Made by a program: the position numbers and the translations under genes. Shown here one piece after another: positions 8,062 to 18,250 of a DNA stretch of 64,000 nucleotides. The stretch is from Klebsiella pneumoniae (GTDB lineage: Bacteria; Myxococcota_A; UBA796; SXON01). The notes beneath the pieces are model-generated. The model was given only the letters and a program-made list of their open reading frames with translations, had not been told where the DNA came from and did no database searches. Location: the NCBI GenBank assembly GCA_945862325.1, contig CAMAXZ010000005.1:1-64000 (forward strand). The letters run 5' to 3'. Position 1 is the first letter of the stretch. Each line of letters opens with the position of its first letter.

Positions 8062-8792
8062 CCCCGCATCTCGGCCCGCGCACGTCCCCGTCGGCCGGGC
8101 TCCGCGGCGCCGTGGCGATCCTCCCGTGTGGGGCCTGCGAGGCCCACGGACCGCACCTCCCCCTCGACACGGACGTGCGCATCGCGGTCGCGATGGCGGA
8201 GCGCGCGGCCGACCGCCTCGCGGCGCGCGGAGTGCGCGCCGTGGTGTTGCCCCCGGTCGCCTACGGCGTCACACGGTACGCGCGCAACTTCGAAGGCACC
8301 TTGGGCTTGAGCGCCCAGACGACCACGGCCGTCGTCGCCGAGCTGCTCGAAGCGGCGATCGGCGCCGGCGCGGTCGGGGTAGGGGTCGCGAACGCCCACC
8401 TCGAGCCCGCCAACCTCGACGCGCTCTTCGCGGCGTGCGCCCGCGTGAACGCGCGCACGGGCGTGACGGTGGCGCTCCCGAACCCGGGGTCGCGGCGCGG
8501 CTCGGCGCGGCTCGCGGCGCGCGCGGCGGCGGTCGACGGGCACGCGGGCGAGTACGAGACGTCGCTGATGCTCGCCATCGCGCCGACGCTCGTGGTGGGT
8601 CACGCCACGCTTCCGGACAACGGCGCGGACCTCGGCGAGGGCATGCTCGGGGGCGCGACCTGCTTCGAAGAGGCGGGGGGGCCCGACGCGTACTTCGGTC
8701 GTCCCGCGGCGGCGAGGGCCGAGGTCGGCGCCGCTCTCCTGGACGAGCTCGCGGCGATGCTGGACGAGGCCGTAGTCCGGACGATCCCGTAA
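8058..8792 (+). CDS. Creatininase family amidohydrolase
   Basis: This is a 244-residue creatininase-family metal-dependent hydrolase. The motif E-x-H-G-P-H-L-P-L-x-T-D spans 28-39 and HAGEYETS is at 162-169, both with the usual metal ligands. The central NGHGGN motif is altered to N-A-H-L-E-P-A-N (112-119), keeping the His. The family cleaves C-N bonds in creatinine, formamides or lactams and includes MftE and ArfB. It is translationally coupled to the CoA ligase, so it probably acts on an amide or formamide intermediate of the same pathway, releasing nitrogen. It is the last gene of the island; the next gene has its own strong ribosome site. Confidence 0.87.
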   Translation: MTPHLGPRTSPSAGLRGAVAILPCGACEAHGPHLPLDTDVRIAVAMAERAADRLAARGVRAVVLPPVAYGVTRYARNFEGTLGLSAQTTTAVVAELLEAAIGAGAVGVGVANAHLEPANLDALFAACARVNARTGVTVALPNPGSRRGSARLAARAAAVDGHAGEYETSLMLAIAPTLVVGHATLPDNGADLGEGMLGGATCFEEAGGPDAYFGRPAAARAEVGAALLDELAAMLDEAVVRTIP

Positions 8793-8864
8793 GGACGCGG
8801 AGATGCTCCCGACGACTTGACCGTCGCGTCGCGGTCCGTCATTGTTCTCGCTGTCGGGGGTCCC

Positions 8865-10067
8865 ATGTTGGAGTTTCGTTCCGCGGCGACACGTTCGGTG
8901 AACGCCCAGCGCGCCGTGCTCGAGTGCCTCGAAGCCGCCCTCGGCGACGACATCGGGAGCGCCGACGCGGTGATCATCAACAGCGCCGTCGGTCACGACG
9001 TCGCGGTCCTCTCCGCGCACGCCGCGCGCTTGTGTCCGAACGCGCGGGTGCTGGCCGCTTCGTGCGCGGGCACGGTCGGTCGGGAGGGGCCGGGCGAGTC
9101 CTTGCGCGACATCGCGCTGATGGTCGTGCGCGGCGAGGGGTTCTCCGTCGTCCACGTGGACGGCCTCTACGGTCACAACTCGTTCGAGAAGGGTCGGGAG
9201 CTGGCTCGCGAGCTGCTCGGCGCGCCTCGTCCGGTCCGCATGGTGTACCTGCTCGCGTCGGGCATCGACATCGCGAACGACCGGCTGATCGCGGGCATCG
9301 AGTCCGTGCTCGGGCCCGAGGTGGTCCTCTTCGGCGCCACGTCGTCGGACGAGATGCGCGGGGTCGCCACATTCCAGGCGGTGGACGGCGTGCGCTACCA
9401 ACACTCGGCGTTCGCGCTTGCCATCTGGGACGAGACGCTCGAGGTCGACACGCAGGCCACCCACGGCTTCATGGCGGTCGGCGAGCCGATGGTGGTCACC
9501 GCGGCACGCGGAAACCGCATCTTGGCGCTCGACGGCGCGCCGGCGTGGGCCACGTACCTCCGCCGGCTCGGGCTCCCCGCGGACGCGGAGCTGAACCGCA
9601 CGATCCCCATCGGGGCGCTCGCGGAGGAGCTGTCGCAGGAGCACGCGGCCGAGTACGGAAACCCCCACATCCTCCGCGTGGTCACGCATCACGGCCCGGA
9701 CGGCGAGATGGTGTACGCGACCAACATCGAGGAAGGCACGAGGCTCTGGCTCACGGTGCGTGACGAAGAGCGCATCTTCGCGGACATGGACCGCATGATG
9801 CAGGCGATGGTGGCCCGGTCGGGCGGGCGCGCTCCCGTGGCGGTGTTCCAGGCGGACTGCCTCGCACGGGGCCGGCGCTTCCTCGACACGATCATGAAGC
9901 AGGAGCTGGTGAACCGGATGCAGTACCCGCTGGTCGGCGCGGACGGCGTGCCACCCTGGCTCGGGATGTACGGGTTCGGCGAGTACGCCCACCTCGGCGG
10001 GCGCAACGCCTACCACAACTACACGACCGCGTTGGCCGCGCTCTACCGTGTCGGGGCGCGCGCGTAG
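8865..10067 (+). CDS. FIST domain (FIST N and FIST C) sensory protein
   Basis: This is a 400-residue cytosolic protein with the FIST_N plus FIST_C architecture. I chose ATG 8865 because a G-rich ribosome site sits about five bases before it; a TTG at 8817 would add 16 poorly conserved residues. Typical features are the ASCAGTV segment near residue 60, the ATSSDEM segment in the second half of FIST_N, and the ADCLARGR block in FIST_C. FIST proteins are thought to bind small ligands such as amino acids and often sit beside signalling proteins. Here the next gene, six bases downstream, is a PAS-GGDEF-EAL protein, so a sensor/c-di-GMP effector pair is likely. Confidence 0.88.
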   Translation: MLEFRSAATRSVNAQRAVLECLEAALGDDIGSADAVIINSAVGHDVAVLSAHAARLCPNARVLAASCAGTVGREGPGESLRDIALMVVRGEGFSVVHVDGLYGHNSFEKGRELARELLGAPRPVRMVYLLASGIDIANDRLIAGIESVLGPEVVLFGATSSDEMRGVATFQAVDGVRYQHSAFALAIWDETLEVDTQATHGFMAVGEPMVVTAARGNRILALDGAPAWATYLRRLGLPADAELNRTIPIGALAEELSQEHAAEYGNPHILRVVTHHGPDGEMVYATNIEEGTRLWLTVRDEERIFADMDRMMQAMVARSGGRAPVAVFQADCLARGRRFLDTIMKQELVNRMQYPLVGADGVPPWLGMYGFGEYAHLGGRNAYHNYTTALAALYRVGARA

Positions 10068-10073
10068 CTCCAG

Positions 10074-12428
10074 GTGCCACGGACGACCCCCCACGCCACG
10101 ACAACGGCTCTGGACCCTCGAGATCCCGTCGACCGCGGGTCGGCGGCCGGAGGCGTTGCCGTCGCCGACTTCACGAGGGTGCAACAGCAGCTCGTCGAGG
10201 CGCGCGCCCGCATCGACCGCCACGCCGCCCGGCTCCAGCGCATGCAGCGGCTGGTGGTCGGCGCTCTGGCGAGCGCGGAGCACGAGACTGGCATCACCCT
10301 CGCCGAAGGCGTCGCCGACGTCTTCGAGACCCAGCTCACGGTCGTGGCCCTTCGCGACGACGGCGGCCCGCCACGGGTGGCGGTGTTCGGCGCCGCCGAG
10401 GACGCCGAGGTGGCCGCGACGGTCGGCGCGCGCTTGTTCGAGCTCCCGCCCGTGACGCCGACCCCTCCCGGGCGCGCGGTCCCGCGACGCGACCCGCGCC
10501 TCGACGCCGACGCCCTCGCGCGCCTCGGGCCTGCGCTCGACCTCGGGGAGGCGGTCACGTGCGCCGATCGTGCGCTCGATCCCCGGGTGGTGATCCTCAC
10601 CGGCAACACCCGCGCCGGCGTCGGGGTGTACGACCCCGTCACCAGCGAGCTCGCCGACAACTTCGTCGTGCTCGCGCAGCTCCTCTTCGCGCTGCTCGAG
10701 AATCGTCGCGGCAGCGCGCTGATCGCGCGTCAGGTCGAAGAGATCCGCGCGTCGGAGGCTCGGCTGGCGCTGGTGCTCAAGGGCACGAACGAGGGGTGGT
10801 GGGACTGGGACCTCGTGACCGGCCGGACGTTCTTCTCCGAACGGTGGTGGTCGATGCTCGCGATTGCGCCGCCCGCCGGCGGCGAGGCCCCGAAGACGTG
10901 GCTCGACTTCGTCGCCGAGGACGAGGTCGGCCGCGTCCGCCGCCAGGTGACGGGCGCGCTCGAAGGCGCCGCCGAGGAGCTGATGATCGAGACGCGGCTG
11001 CAGTGCTCGCGGGCCGCCGGACCGCTGCCGGTGCTCGTGCGCGCGACGATCCTGCGCGACGCGGCCGGCGTCGCGGTGCGCTGCGCCGGCTCGACGCTGG
11101 ATCTCAGCGAGCAGAAGCGCCAGGAGGCGCACATCCACCAGCTCGCCTTCTACGACGCGCTGACCGAGCTGCCGAATCGACGGCTGCTGTTCGACCGCCT
11201 GCAACGGGTGCTCAGCGGCAGGGCGCGCTCGGAGGAGCGTGCCGCGCTCATCATGCTCGATCTCGACCGGTTCAAGGCGATCAACGACACCCACGGCCAT
11301 GACGTGGGCGACCTCCTGCTGCGCTCCGTGGCGCGGCGGCTGGAAGCGACGGTCCGCCCGACCGACACCGTCGCGCGGCTGGGCGGCGACGAGTACGTCG
11401 TGCTGCTCGAAGCCCTGGGCGGCACCGACGAAGAGGCGATCCACAACGCCGAGGCGGTGGGGCGCAAGATCCTCGCCGCGCTCGGCAAGCCGTATGACCT
11501 GCGCGGCGTGACCCATCACCACACCGCGAGCGTCGGCATCGCGATCGCGTCGGACGATGTATCAACCCCCGAAACGATGTTGAAACGTGCGGACCTCGCG
11601 CTGTATCAGGCGAAGGACGCAGGCCGCGACACCCTGCGGTTCTTTCATGCGGGCTTGCAGGCGCACGTCGACGCGCGCGCCACGCTCGAGGCGCGCCTGC
11701 GCGCCGGGCTCGCGCGGGGAGAGTTCGCCCTGCACTACCAGCCCCAGGTCGACGCGCGCGGGACGATCCTCGGCGCGGAGGCGCTCCTCCGTTGGTTCCC
11801 GTCCGAAGGCGCCTCGTCCGGGCCCGCGGAGTTCATCCCGATCGCCGAAGACTCCGGGCTCATCCTCGCCCTCGGGCGGTGGGTGCTCGAGCACGCCTGC
11901 CTCCAGCTCGCCGCGTGGCAGGCGGAGGGGCGCGGGGAAGGCTTCGCGGTGTCGGTCAACGTGAGCGCTCGCCAGTTCCTCGAGCCCGACTTCGTCGACC
12001 ACGTGCGCGTGGCGTTGGAGCGCGCGGGCGCGTCGCCGAGCGGGCTCGTGCTCGAATTGACAGAGTCCGCGGTGTTGACGAAGCTCGACGTCGCGGTCGA
12101 CCACATGCGCGCGCTCCGGAGCCTGGGCGTCCGTTTCTCGTTGGACGACTTCGGCACGGGGTACAGCTCGCTCTCGTACCTGAAGCTGCTGCCCCTCGAC
12201 GAAGTGAAGCTCGACCGCTCCTTCGTCCGCGACATCGCGACCGACCGCGACGACGCGGCGATCGTCCGCGCCATCCTCGTGCTCTGCTCCTCGCTCGACA
12301 TCCCCGTGGTGGCCGAGGGCGTGGAGGCCGAGGAGCAGCTGCGCTTCCTGCACGACGGCGGGTGCCGTAGATTTCAAGGGTATTATTTCGGGCGACCGGT
12401 GCCGCCGCGCGTGTTCTGGCCCGCTTGA
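10074..12428 (+). CDS. PAS-GGDEF-EAL cyclic-di-GMP protein
   Basis: This is a 784-residue protein with a GTG start six bases after the FIST stop. The N-terminal 220 residues begin with a coiled-coil-like stretch (about 30-60) and a GAF-like domain. A PAS domain follows (about 225-345), then GGDEF (about 350-515) and EAL (about 530-775). The cyclase loop is GGDEY (437-441), a Phe-to-Tyr variant tolerated in active enzymes. An RxxD inhibitory site (428-431) lies exactly five residues before it. The phosphodiesterase motifs E569-A-L and DDFGTGYSSL (from 691) are intact. It can plausibly make or degrade c-di-GMP. No membrane segment is present, so the input is probably cytosolic, perhaps through the FIST neighbour. 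Confidence 0.93.
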   Translation: MPRTTPHATTTALDPRDPVDRGSAAGGVAVADFTRVQQQLVEARARIDRHAARLQRMQRLVVGALASAEHETGITLAEGVADVFETQLTVVALRDDGGPPRVAVFGAAEDAEVAATVGARLFELPPVTPTPPGRAVPRRDPRLDADALARLGPALDLGEAVTCADRALDPRVVILTGNTRAGVGVYDPVTSELADNFVVLAQLLFALLENRRGSALIARQVEEIRASEARLALVLKGTNEGWWDWDLVTGRTFFSERWWSMLAIAPPAGGEAPKTWLDFVAEDEVGRVRRQVTGALEGAAEELMIETRLQCSRAAGPLPVLVRATILRDAAGVAVRCAGSTLDLSEQKRQEAHIHQLAFYDALTELPNRRLLFDRLQRVLSGRARSEERAALIMLDLDRFKAINDTHGHDVGDLLLRSVARRLEATVRPTDTVARLGGDEYVVLLEALGGTDEEAIHNAEAVGRKILAALGKPYDLRGVTHHHTASVGIAIASDDVSTPETMLKRADLALYQAKDAGRDTLRFFHAGLQAHVDARATLEARLRAGLARGEFALHYQPQVDARGTILGAEALLRWFPSEGASSGPAEFIPIAEDSGLILALGRWVLEHACLQLAAWQAEGRGEGFAVSVNVSARQFLEPDFVDHVRVALERAGASPSGLVLELTESAVLTKLDVAVDHMRALRSLGVRFSLDDFGTGYSSLSYLKLLPLDEVKLDRSFVRDIATDRDDAAIVRAILVLCSSLDIPVVAEGVEAEEQLRFLHDGGCRRFQGYYFGRPVPPRVFWPA

Positions 12429-12441
12429 GCCGCCCGCCGCC

Positions 12442-12457
12442 GTCGCGCACACGCGAC
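12442..12457. other. Perfect inverted repeat after the GGDEF-EAL gene
   Basis: GTCGCG and CGCGAC arms flank a CACA loop fourteen bases after the stop codon. No T-run follows, so a Rho-independent terminator is not proven. In GC-rich genomes such stems can still slow polymerase. Confidence 0.4.
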
Positions 12458-12494
12458 ACGGGGTGGTCCGCGGCGCGTGAACCGGTTAGCTCGC

Positions 12495-12514
12495 GGCCCC
12501 GAATCGAGGGGGCC
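12495..12514 (+). promoter_or_regulatory. Hairpin overlapping the carA ribosome-binding site
   Basis: Arms GGCCCC (12495-12500) and GGGGCC (12509-12514) flank an eight-base loop, and the 3' arm includes the G-rich ribosome site two bases before ATG 12517. Folding would hide the start. This may be translational control of the pyrimidine/arginine branch enzyme, but a chance stem in GC-rich DNA is possible. Confidence 0.4.
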
Positions 12515-12516
12515 GG

Positions 12517-13613
<1,097 letters not shown>

Positions 13614-13614
<1 letters not shown>

Positions 13615-16600
13615 TGCCACGTCGCCAGGACCTCCGCTCCATCCTCGTCATCGGCAGCGGCCCGATCGTCATCGGCCAGGCGTGCGAGTTCGACTACTCC
13701 GGCACGCAGGCCTGCAAGGCGCTTCGGGCCCTCGGGTACCGGGTGGTGCTCATCAACAGCAACCCCGCGACGATCATGACGGACCCCGACGTCGCGGACG
13801 CGACGTACATCGAGCCGCTCACGCCCGACTTCGTCCGCCAGGTGATCGTGCGGGAGAAGCCGGACGCCATCCTGCCGACCGTCGGCGGACAGACCGGCTT
13901 GAACCTCGCGCTCGCCCTGCACGAGGACGGGACGCTCGCCCGGGAGGGGGTCGAGCTGATCGGCGCGCGCCCCGCGGCGATCGCCGTCGCGGAGGACCGC
14001 GAGCTGTTCAAGGCCGCGATGGAAGAGATCGGCCTCGAGTGCGCGAAGGCGGCCGTGGCGCGGTCCGTGGCGGAGGCGGAGGCCATCGCCGCGGAGGTCG
14101 GGCTCCCCGCGATCATCCGGCCGAGCTTCACCCTCGGCGGCGCCGGCGGAGGCGTGGCGTACAACCTCGACGAGCTCCGCGACATCGTCGCGCAGGGGCT
14201 CGACCTCTCGCCCACGCGCCAGGTGCTCGTCGAGGAGAGCATCCTCGGGTGGAAGGAGTTCGAGCTCGAGGTCGTGCGCGACCTCGCCGACAACGTCATC
14301 ATCGTCTGCTCGATCGAGAACGTCGACCCGATGGGGGTCCACACCGGCGACAGCGTCACCGTGGCGCCGGCGCTCACCCTGACCGACCGCGACTACCAGC
14401 GGCTCCGGGACATGGCGATCGCCATCATCCGGCGCGTGGGCGTCGACACCGGCGGCAGCAACGTGCAGTTCGCGGTAAACCCCGCCAACGGCGACGTGCG
14501 CGTCGTGGAGATGAACCCCCGTGTGTCACGCAGCTCGGCGCTCGCGAGCAAGGCCACGGGCTTCCCGATCGCCAAGGTGGCGGCGCAGCTCGCGGTGGGC
14601 CTGACGCTCGACGAGATCCAGAACGACATCACGCGCGTCACGCCGGCGTGCTTCGAGCCTTCGGTCGACTACGTCATCGTCAAGATTCCTCGGTGGAACT
14701 TCGAGAAGTTCCCGGGCGCCCAGCGTTCGCTCGGCACCCAGATGAAGTCGGTCGGCGAGGTGATGGGCATCGGCCGCACCTTCGACGAGGCCCTCGGGAA
14801 GGCGATCGCGTCGCTCGAGGGGGGCTTCCCCGACCTGAGCCGTCTCGACGACGCGAGCCTCCGCGAGCGTGTGTCGCTGCCCACCCCGGACCGACTCGCG
14901 GCCCTGCTCGAGTCCCTGCGCCGCGGGGTGCCCACGGCCACGCTGCACCGCCTCACGCAGATCGACCCATGGTTCCTCGATCGGTTCGAGGCGATGGTGC
15001 AGGCCGAGTCGGTGTTCGCCGGGCAGTCGCTCGCCGTCGTGGGCCCGGACGCCATGCGCGACGCCAAGCGCGCCGGCCTCTCCGACGGGGCGATCGCCCG
15101 GGCGCTCGGTGCCTCCCTCGCGTCGGTCACCGCGCACCGCGAAGGGCAGGGGGTGCGCCCGACCTACAAGCGCGTCGACACCTGCGCCGCCGAGTTCGAG
15201 AGCTTCACGCCGTACCTCTACTCGAGCTGGGAGGACGAGGACGAGGCGGGCGAGTCGTCCGCCGAGCGCATCGTCATCCTGGGCAACGGCCCGAACCGCA
15301 TCGGGCAGGGCCTCGAGTTCGACTACGCCTGCTGCCACGCCGCGCTCGCCGTGCGCGAGGCGGGGCTCGTCGCCGTCATGGTCAACTGCAACCCCGAGAC
15401 GGTCAGCACCGACTACGACACGAGCGACAAGCTCTACTTCGAGCCGGTCACCGCCGAGCACGTGCGGGCCGTCGTGCACCGCGAGCAGCCGCGCGGGGTC
15501 GTGCTCCAGTTCGGGGGTCAAACGCCGCTGAAGCTGAGCCACGAGGTTGGTACGGTGCTGGGCACCTCCCCCGACGCCATCGACGTCTGCGAGGACCGCA
15601 AGCGCTTCAACACATTGCTGAGCCGTCTCGGCGTGCGTCAGCCCGAGGGCGAGATGGTGAAGGAGCGCGAGGGCGCCTGGGCTGCGGCGGCGCGGCTCGG
15701 CTTCCCGCTGCTCGTGCGCCCGTCGTACGTCCTCGGCGGCCGTGGCATGAAGATCTGCTACGACGAGAGCGACTTCGGCGCCGCCCTGGACGAGGCGATC
15801 CGCGTCAGCGAGGATCACCCGCTCCTGATCGACCGTTTCCTCGAGGGCGCGGTCGAGTACGACGTGGACGCCCTCTGCGATGGCACCGACGTCCACGTGG
15901 TCGGCATCATGGAGCACATCGAGGAGGCCGGGGTGCACTCCGGCGACTCGACGACGGTGTTCCCCGCGATTGCGCTCTCGGCTGAAAATCGGCGGGAGAT
16001 CGAAGATGTCGTGACACGTATCGCACGTGCGGTCGGGGTGATCGGGCTCGTGAACGTGCAGTTCGCGGTGCAGCGGGGCGTCGTCTACGTGATCGAGGTC
16101 AACCCGCGCGCCTCGCGGACCGTGCCGTACCTCGCGAAGGCCACCGGGCTGCCGGTGGCGCGCCTCGCCACGCGGCTCGTGCTCGGCCAGAAGATCGCCG
16201 ACCTCGGCGATCTTCGGCCGTGGGGCCGTGGGATGTCGTTCATCAAGGCGCCGGTGTTCCCGTGGCGCCGGTTCGCCGGCGTGGACACGGTGCTCGGCCC
16301 GGAGATGCGCAGCACGGGCGAGGTCATGGGCGTGGGGTGGAGCTTCGGAGAGGCCTACGCGAAGGCGATGATCGCGAGCGGCATGTCGCTCCCCACCGCG
16401 GGCGGGGTGTTCCTGAGCCTCCGCGACGACGACAAGCCGGAAGGGGTGCCGATCGCCGGCGCGCTGCGGCAGATGGGCTTCACGGTCTACGCGACCCAGG
16501 GCACCGCGGATTCCCTCGAGGCGGCGGGCATCCCCGTCGTGCGCACCTGGAAGGTGCGCGAGGGCCGCCCCGACGTGGTCGACGCCATCAAGAACGGGAA

Positions 16601-16793
16601 GATCAACCTCATCATCAACACGCCGCTCGGCAAGAAGGCGCAGTACGACGAGGCCGCCATGCGCCTCGCCGGGCTGCGGTTCGGCGTCCCGTGCATCACG
16701 AACCTCAAGGCGGCACAGGCGCTCCCGGCGGCCATCCGCAGCCTGCGGGCGGGTGAGCTGCGCGTGGTGAAGCTCCAGGAGCTTCGCCGCTGA
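13614..16793 (+). CDS. carB: Carbamoyl-phosphate synthase large subunit
   Basis: This is a 1059-residue large subunit that makes carbamoyl phosphate from bicarbonate, ammonia and two ATP. Two homologous ATP-grasp halves are visible. The first opens with a GSGPIVIGQ segment and contains [10 protein letters not shown]; the second opens with [10 protein letters not shown] (about residue 560) and contains SYVLGGRGM. An MGS-like allosteric domain closes the protein (about 930-1059, with INTPLGKKA). The start is fixed by the TGATG overlap with carA and by the conserved N-terminus. Glu-rich metal sites such as [10 protein letters not shown] and EVNPRASRT are intact in both halves. It is a core housekeeping enzyme with no oddities. 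Confidence 0.98.
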
Positions 16794-16823
16794 TCGCGCG
16801 GGCGCCGGGTGTCCGGCGTCCTG

Positions 16824-18167
16824 TCAGCCCTGCTTCGCGCCGTCGACGGGCGCCGTGCCCTTCGTGGTCGTGGGCGTCGTCCCGCCAGCGGGCGTGGTGC
16901 CGCCGGCCGGCGTCGTGCCGTTGGCCGTGGTGCCGTCGGTGGGCGTCGTGCCGGCTTTCGCCGCCGCGTCGGCCGCGGCGATCGCCGCGTCGATCGCCTT
17001 GGCGACGTCCGCGCCGACGACGCCGTCGACGGCGAGGCCGGCCTTCGTCTGGAAGGCCTTCACGGCGTTCTCGACCGTGGGCCCGAACGCGCCGTCGGTG
17101 CCGCACGGGAACCCCGCCTTCCCGAGCCGCGCCTGGAGGTCCTTCACGACGTTGCCGCGCTGGCCGCGCTTCACGGTGCGGCCGCCGAGGAGGGACTGCC
17201 AACCCGCCGACCCCTGAGACGGCGCGTCCTTCACGTCGTCCGCCATTCCGCCGACCGAGTCGACCATCGCGAGCACCCCGAGCTGCTGATCCTTGGTGTT
17301 CGCGCTGTACTTGCCGTCCGCGACGTACTTGCCCTTCGTGTACGCGTCGGTGCCGCTGTAGACGTACGGGCTCGCGCGCTTCTTGTTGTGGTAGCCGAGG
17401 CCGTTGTAGAACTCGGCGTACGTGGCGAGGCTGGCGCCGTCGCGCGTGTCCGCGTCGAGGTTGAGGTCGTCGCGCACCGCCGCCTTGTCGCTCATCGTGA
17501 GCGCATGGATCGCGGCTTCCTCCCACTTGTGGAACACGGGGATGTTCTTCGGGACGTGCTTCGCCGGTTTTCCGAGCGGGTCGCCCTGGTGCAGGTAGGT
17601 CTTGAAGTCGCCGGTGGACTCGCGCCAGTGCAGGGCCGCCACGAGCGCGGCGGGCACGCCCGCGGCCTTGCCCACCGCTTCGTAGCGGGCGCGGTGCGCC
17701 TCCCAGTTGGCCTTGAACGCCGCGAGATCGGAGGCCTGCGCCGGGGTCAGCTTGCCGTTGAGGCCGCGGTCGATCTGCGCGCGGTGCTTGTCGTACACCC
17801 GCGCCGCCTGGGTGCCTGCCTCCGGAGCGACGCGCTTCGTGGCGACGGGCGCGGCGACGGGCGTGGCGTCGGTCTTGGCGTCGGTTTTGGCGGCGGCGCC
17901 GGCGCCGCCGGTCGTCGAGGCCTCCGGGCCGGGCGCCACGACGGTACGCGTGAGGAGCTCCGCGGGCGCCTCCTCGGGGCCCGCGGGGGTCGCCCCGATC
18001 GCCGCGCGCAGGGCCGCCTCGGCGCCGCCGCCGACCTCGCCGCCGCCGAGCCCGAGGCGCTCGAGCTGCTCGGCGTTGCCCGTCCCCCCGCCGCGCGCAT
18101 GCGCGCTCGGGCCGGCGACCGGCGTCTGGCGGAGAGGGCGGGGACGTGGGCGGACGTACTCGGGCAT
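16824..18167 (-). CDS. Lysozyme-like protein with C-terminal peptidoglycan-binding domain, no signal peptide
   Basis: This is a 447-residue protein whose ATG 18167 has a GGAG ribosome site. It starts with a Pro/Arg-rich segment and no recognisable signal peptide. About 110 low-complexity Ala/Thr-rich residues follow, then a lysozyme-like domain (about 140-330) with an ALHWRES motif whose Glu is the likely general acid. A PG_binding_1 domain follows (about 335-400) with GTDGAFGPTVENAVKAFQ spacing. The tail is Thr/Gly/Pro repeats. It should bind and probably cleave peptidoglycan. Lack of a signal suggests release by lysis, a contractile injection device, or an atypical route. It is not in an obvious operon. 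Confidence 0.78.
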   Translation of the reverse strand: MPEYVRPRPRPLRQTPVAGPSAHARGGGTGNAEQLERLGLGGGEVGGGAEAALRAAIGATPAGPEEAPAELLTRTVVAPGPEASTTGGAGAAAKTDAKTDATPVAAPVATKRVAPEAGTQAARVYDKHRAQIDRGLNGKLTPAQASDLAAFKANWEAHRARYEAVGKAAGVPAALVAALHWRESTGDFKTYLHQGDPLGKPAKHVPKNIPVFHKWEEAAIHALTMSDKAAVRDDLNLDADTRDGASLATYAEFYNGLGYHNKKRASPYVYSGTDAYTKGKYVADGKYSANTKDQQLGVLAMVDSVGGMADDVKDAPSQGSAGWQSLLGGRTVKRGQRGNVVKDLQARLGKAGFPCGTDGAFGPTVENAVKAFQTKAGLAVDGVVGADVAKAIDAAIAAADAAAKAGTTPTDGTTANGTTPAGGTTPAGGTTPTTTKGTAPVDGAKQG

Positions 18168-18250
18168 TGGAGGCTCCGTCGCCCGTAGTGTACCCGCCCG
18201 GGCGGTCGCTGTGGCGTGCCGATCGCCGCGACCGGCGTGGGTGCGCCGGG

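Noticed and set aside
7734..11522. A minus-strand open frame of more than 1200 codons
   Set aside because: It runs antisense through the CoA ligase, creatininase, FIST and GGDEF-EAL genes, all of which have clear family motifs. Long spurious frames are expected in DNA this GC-rich.
12442..12457. Inverted repeat called as an intrinsic terminator
   Set aside because: The stem is perfect but short and no T-run follows, so it is listed only as an inverted repeat.
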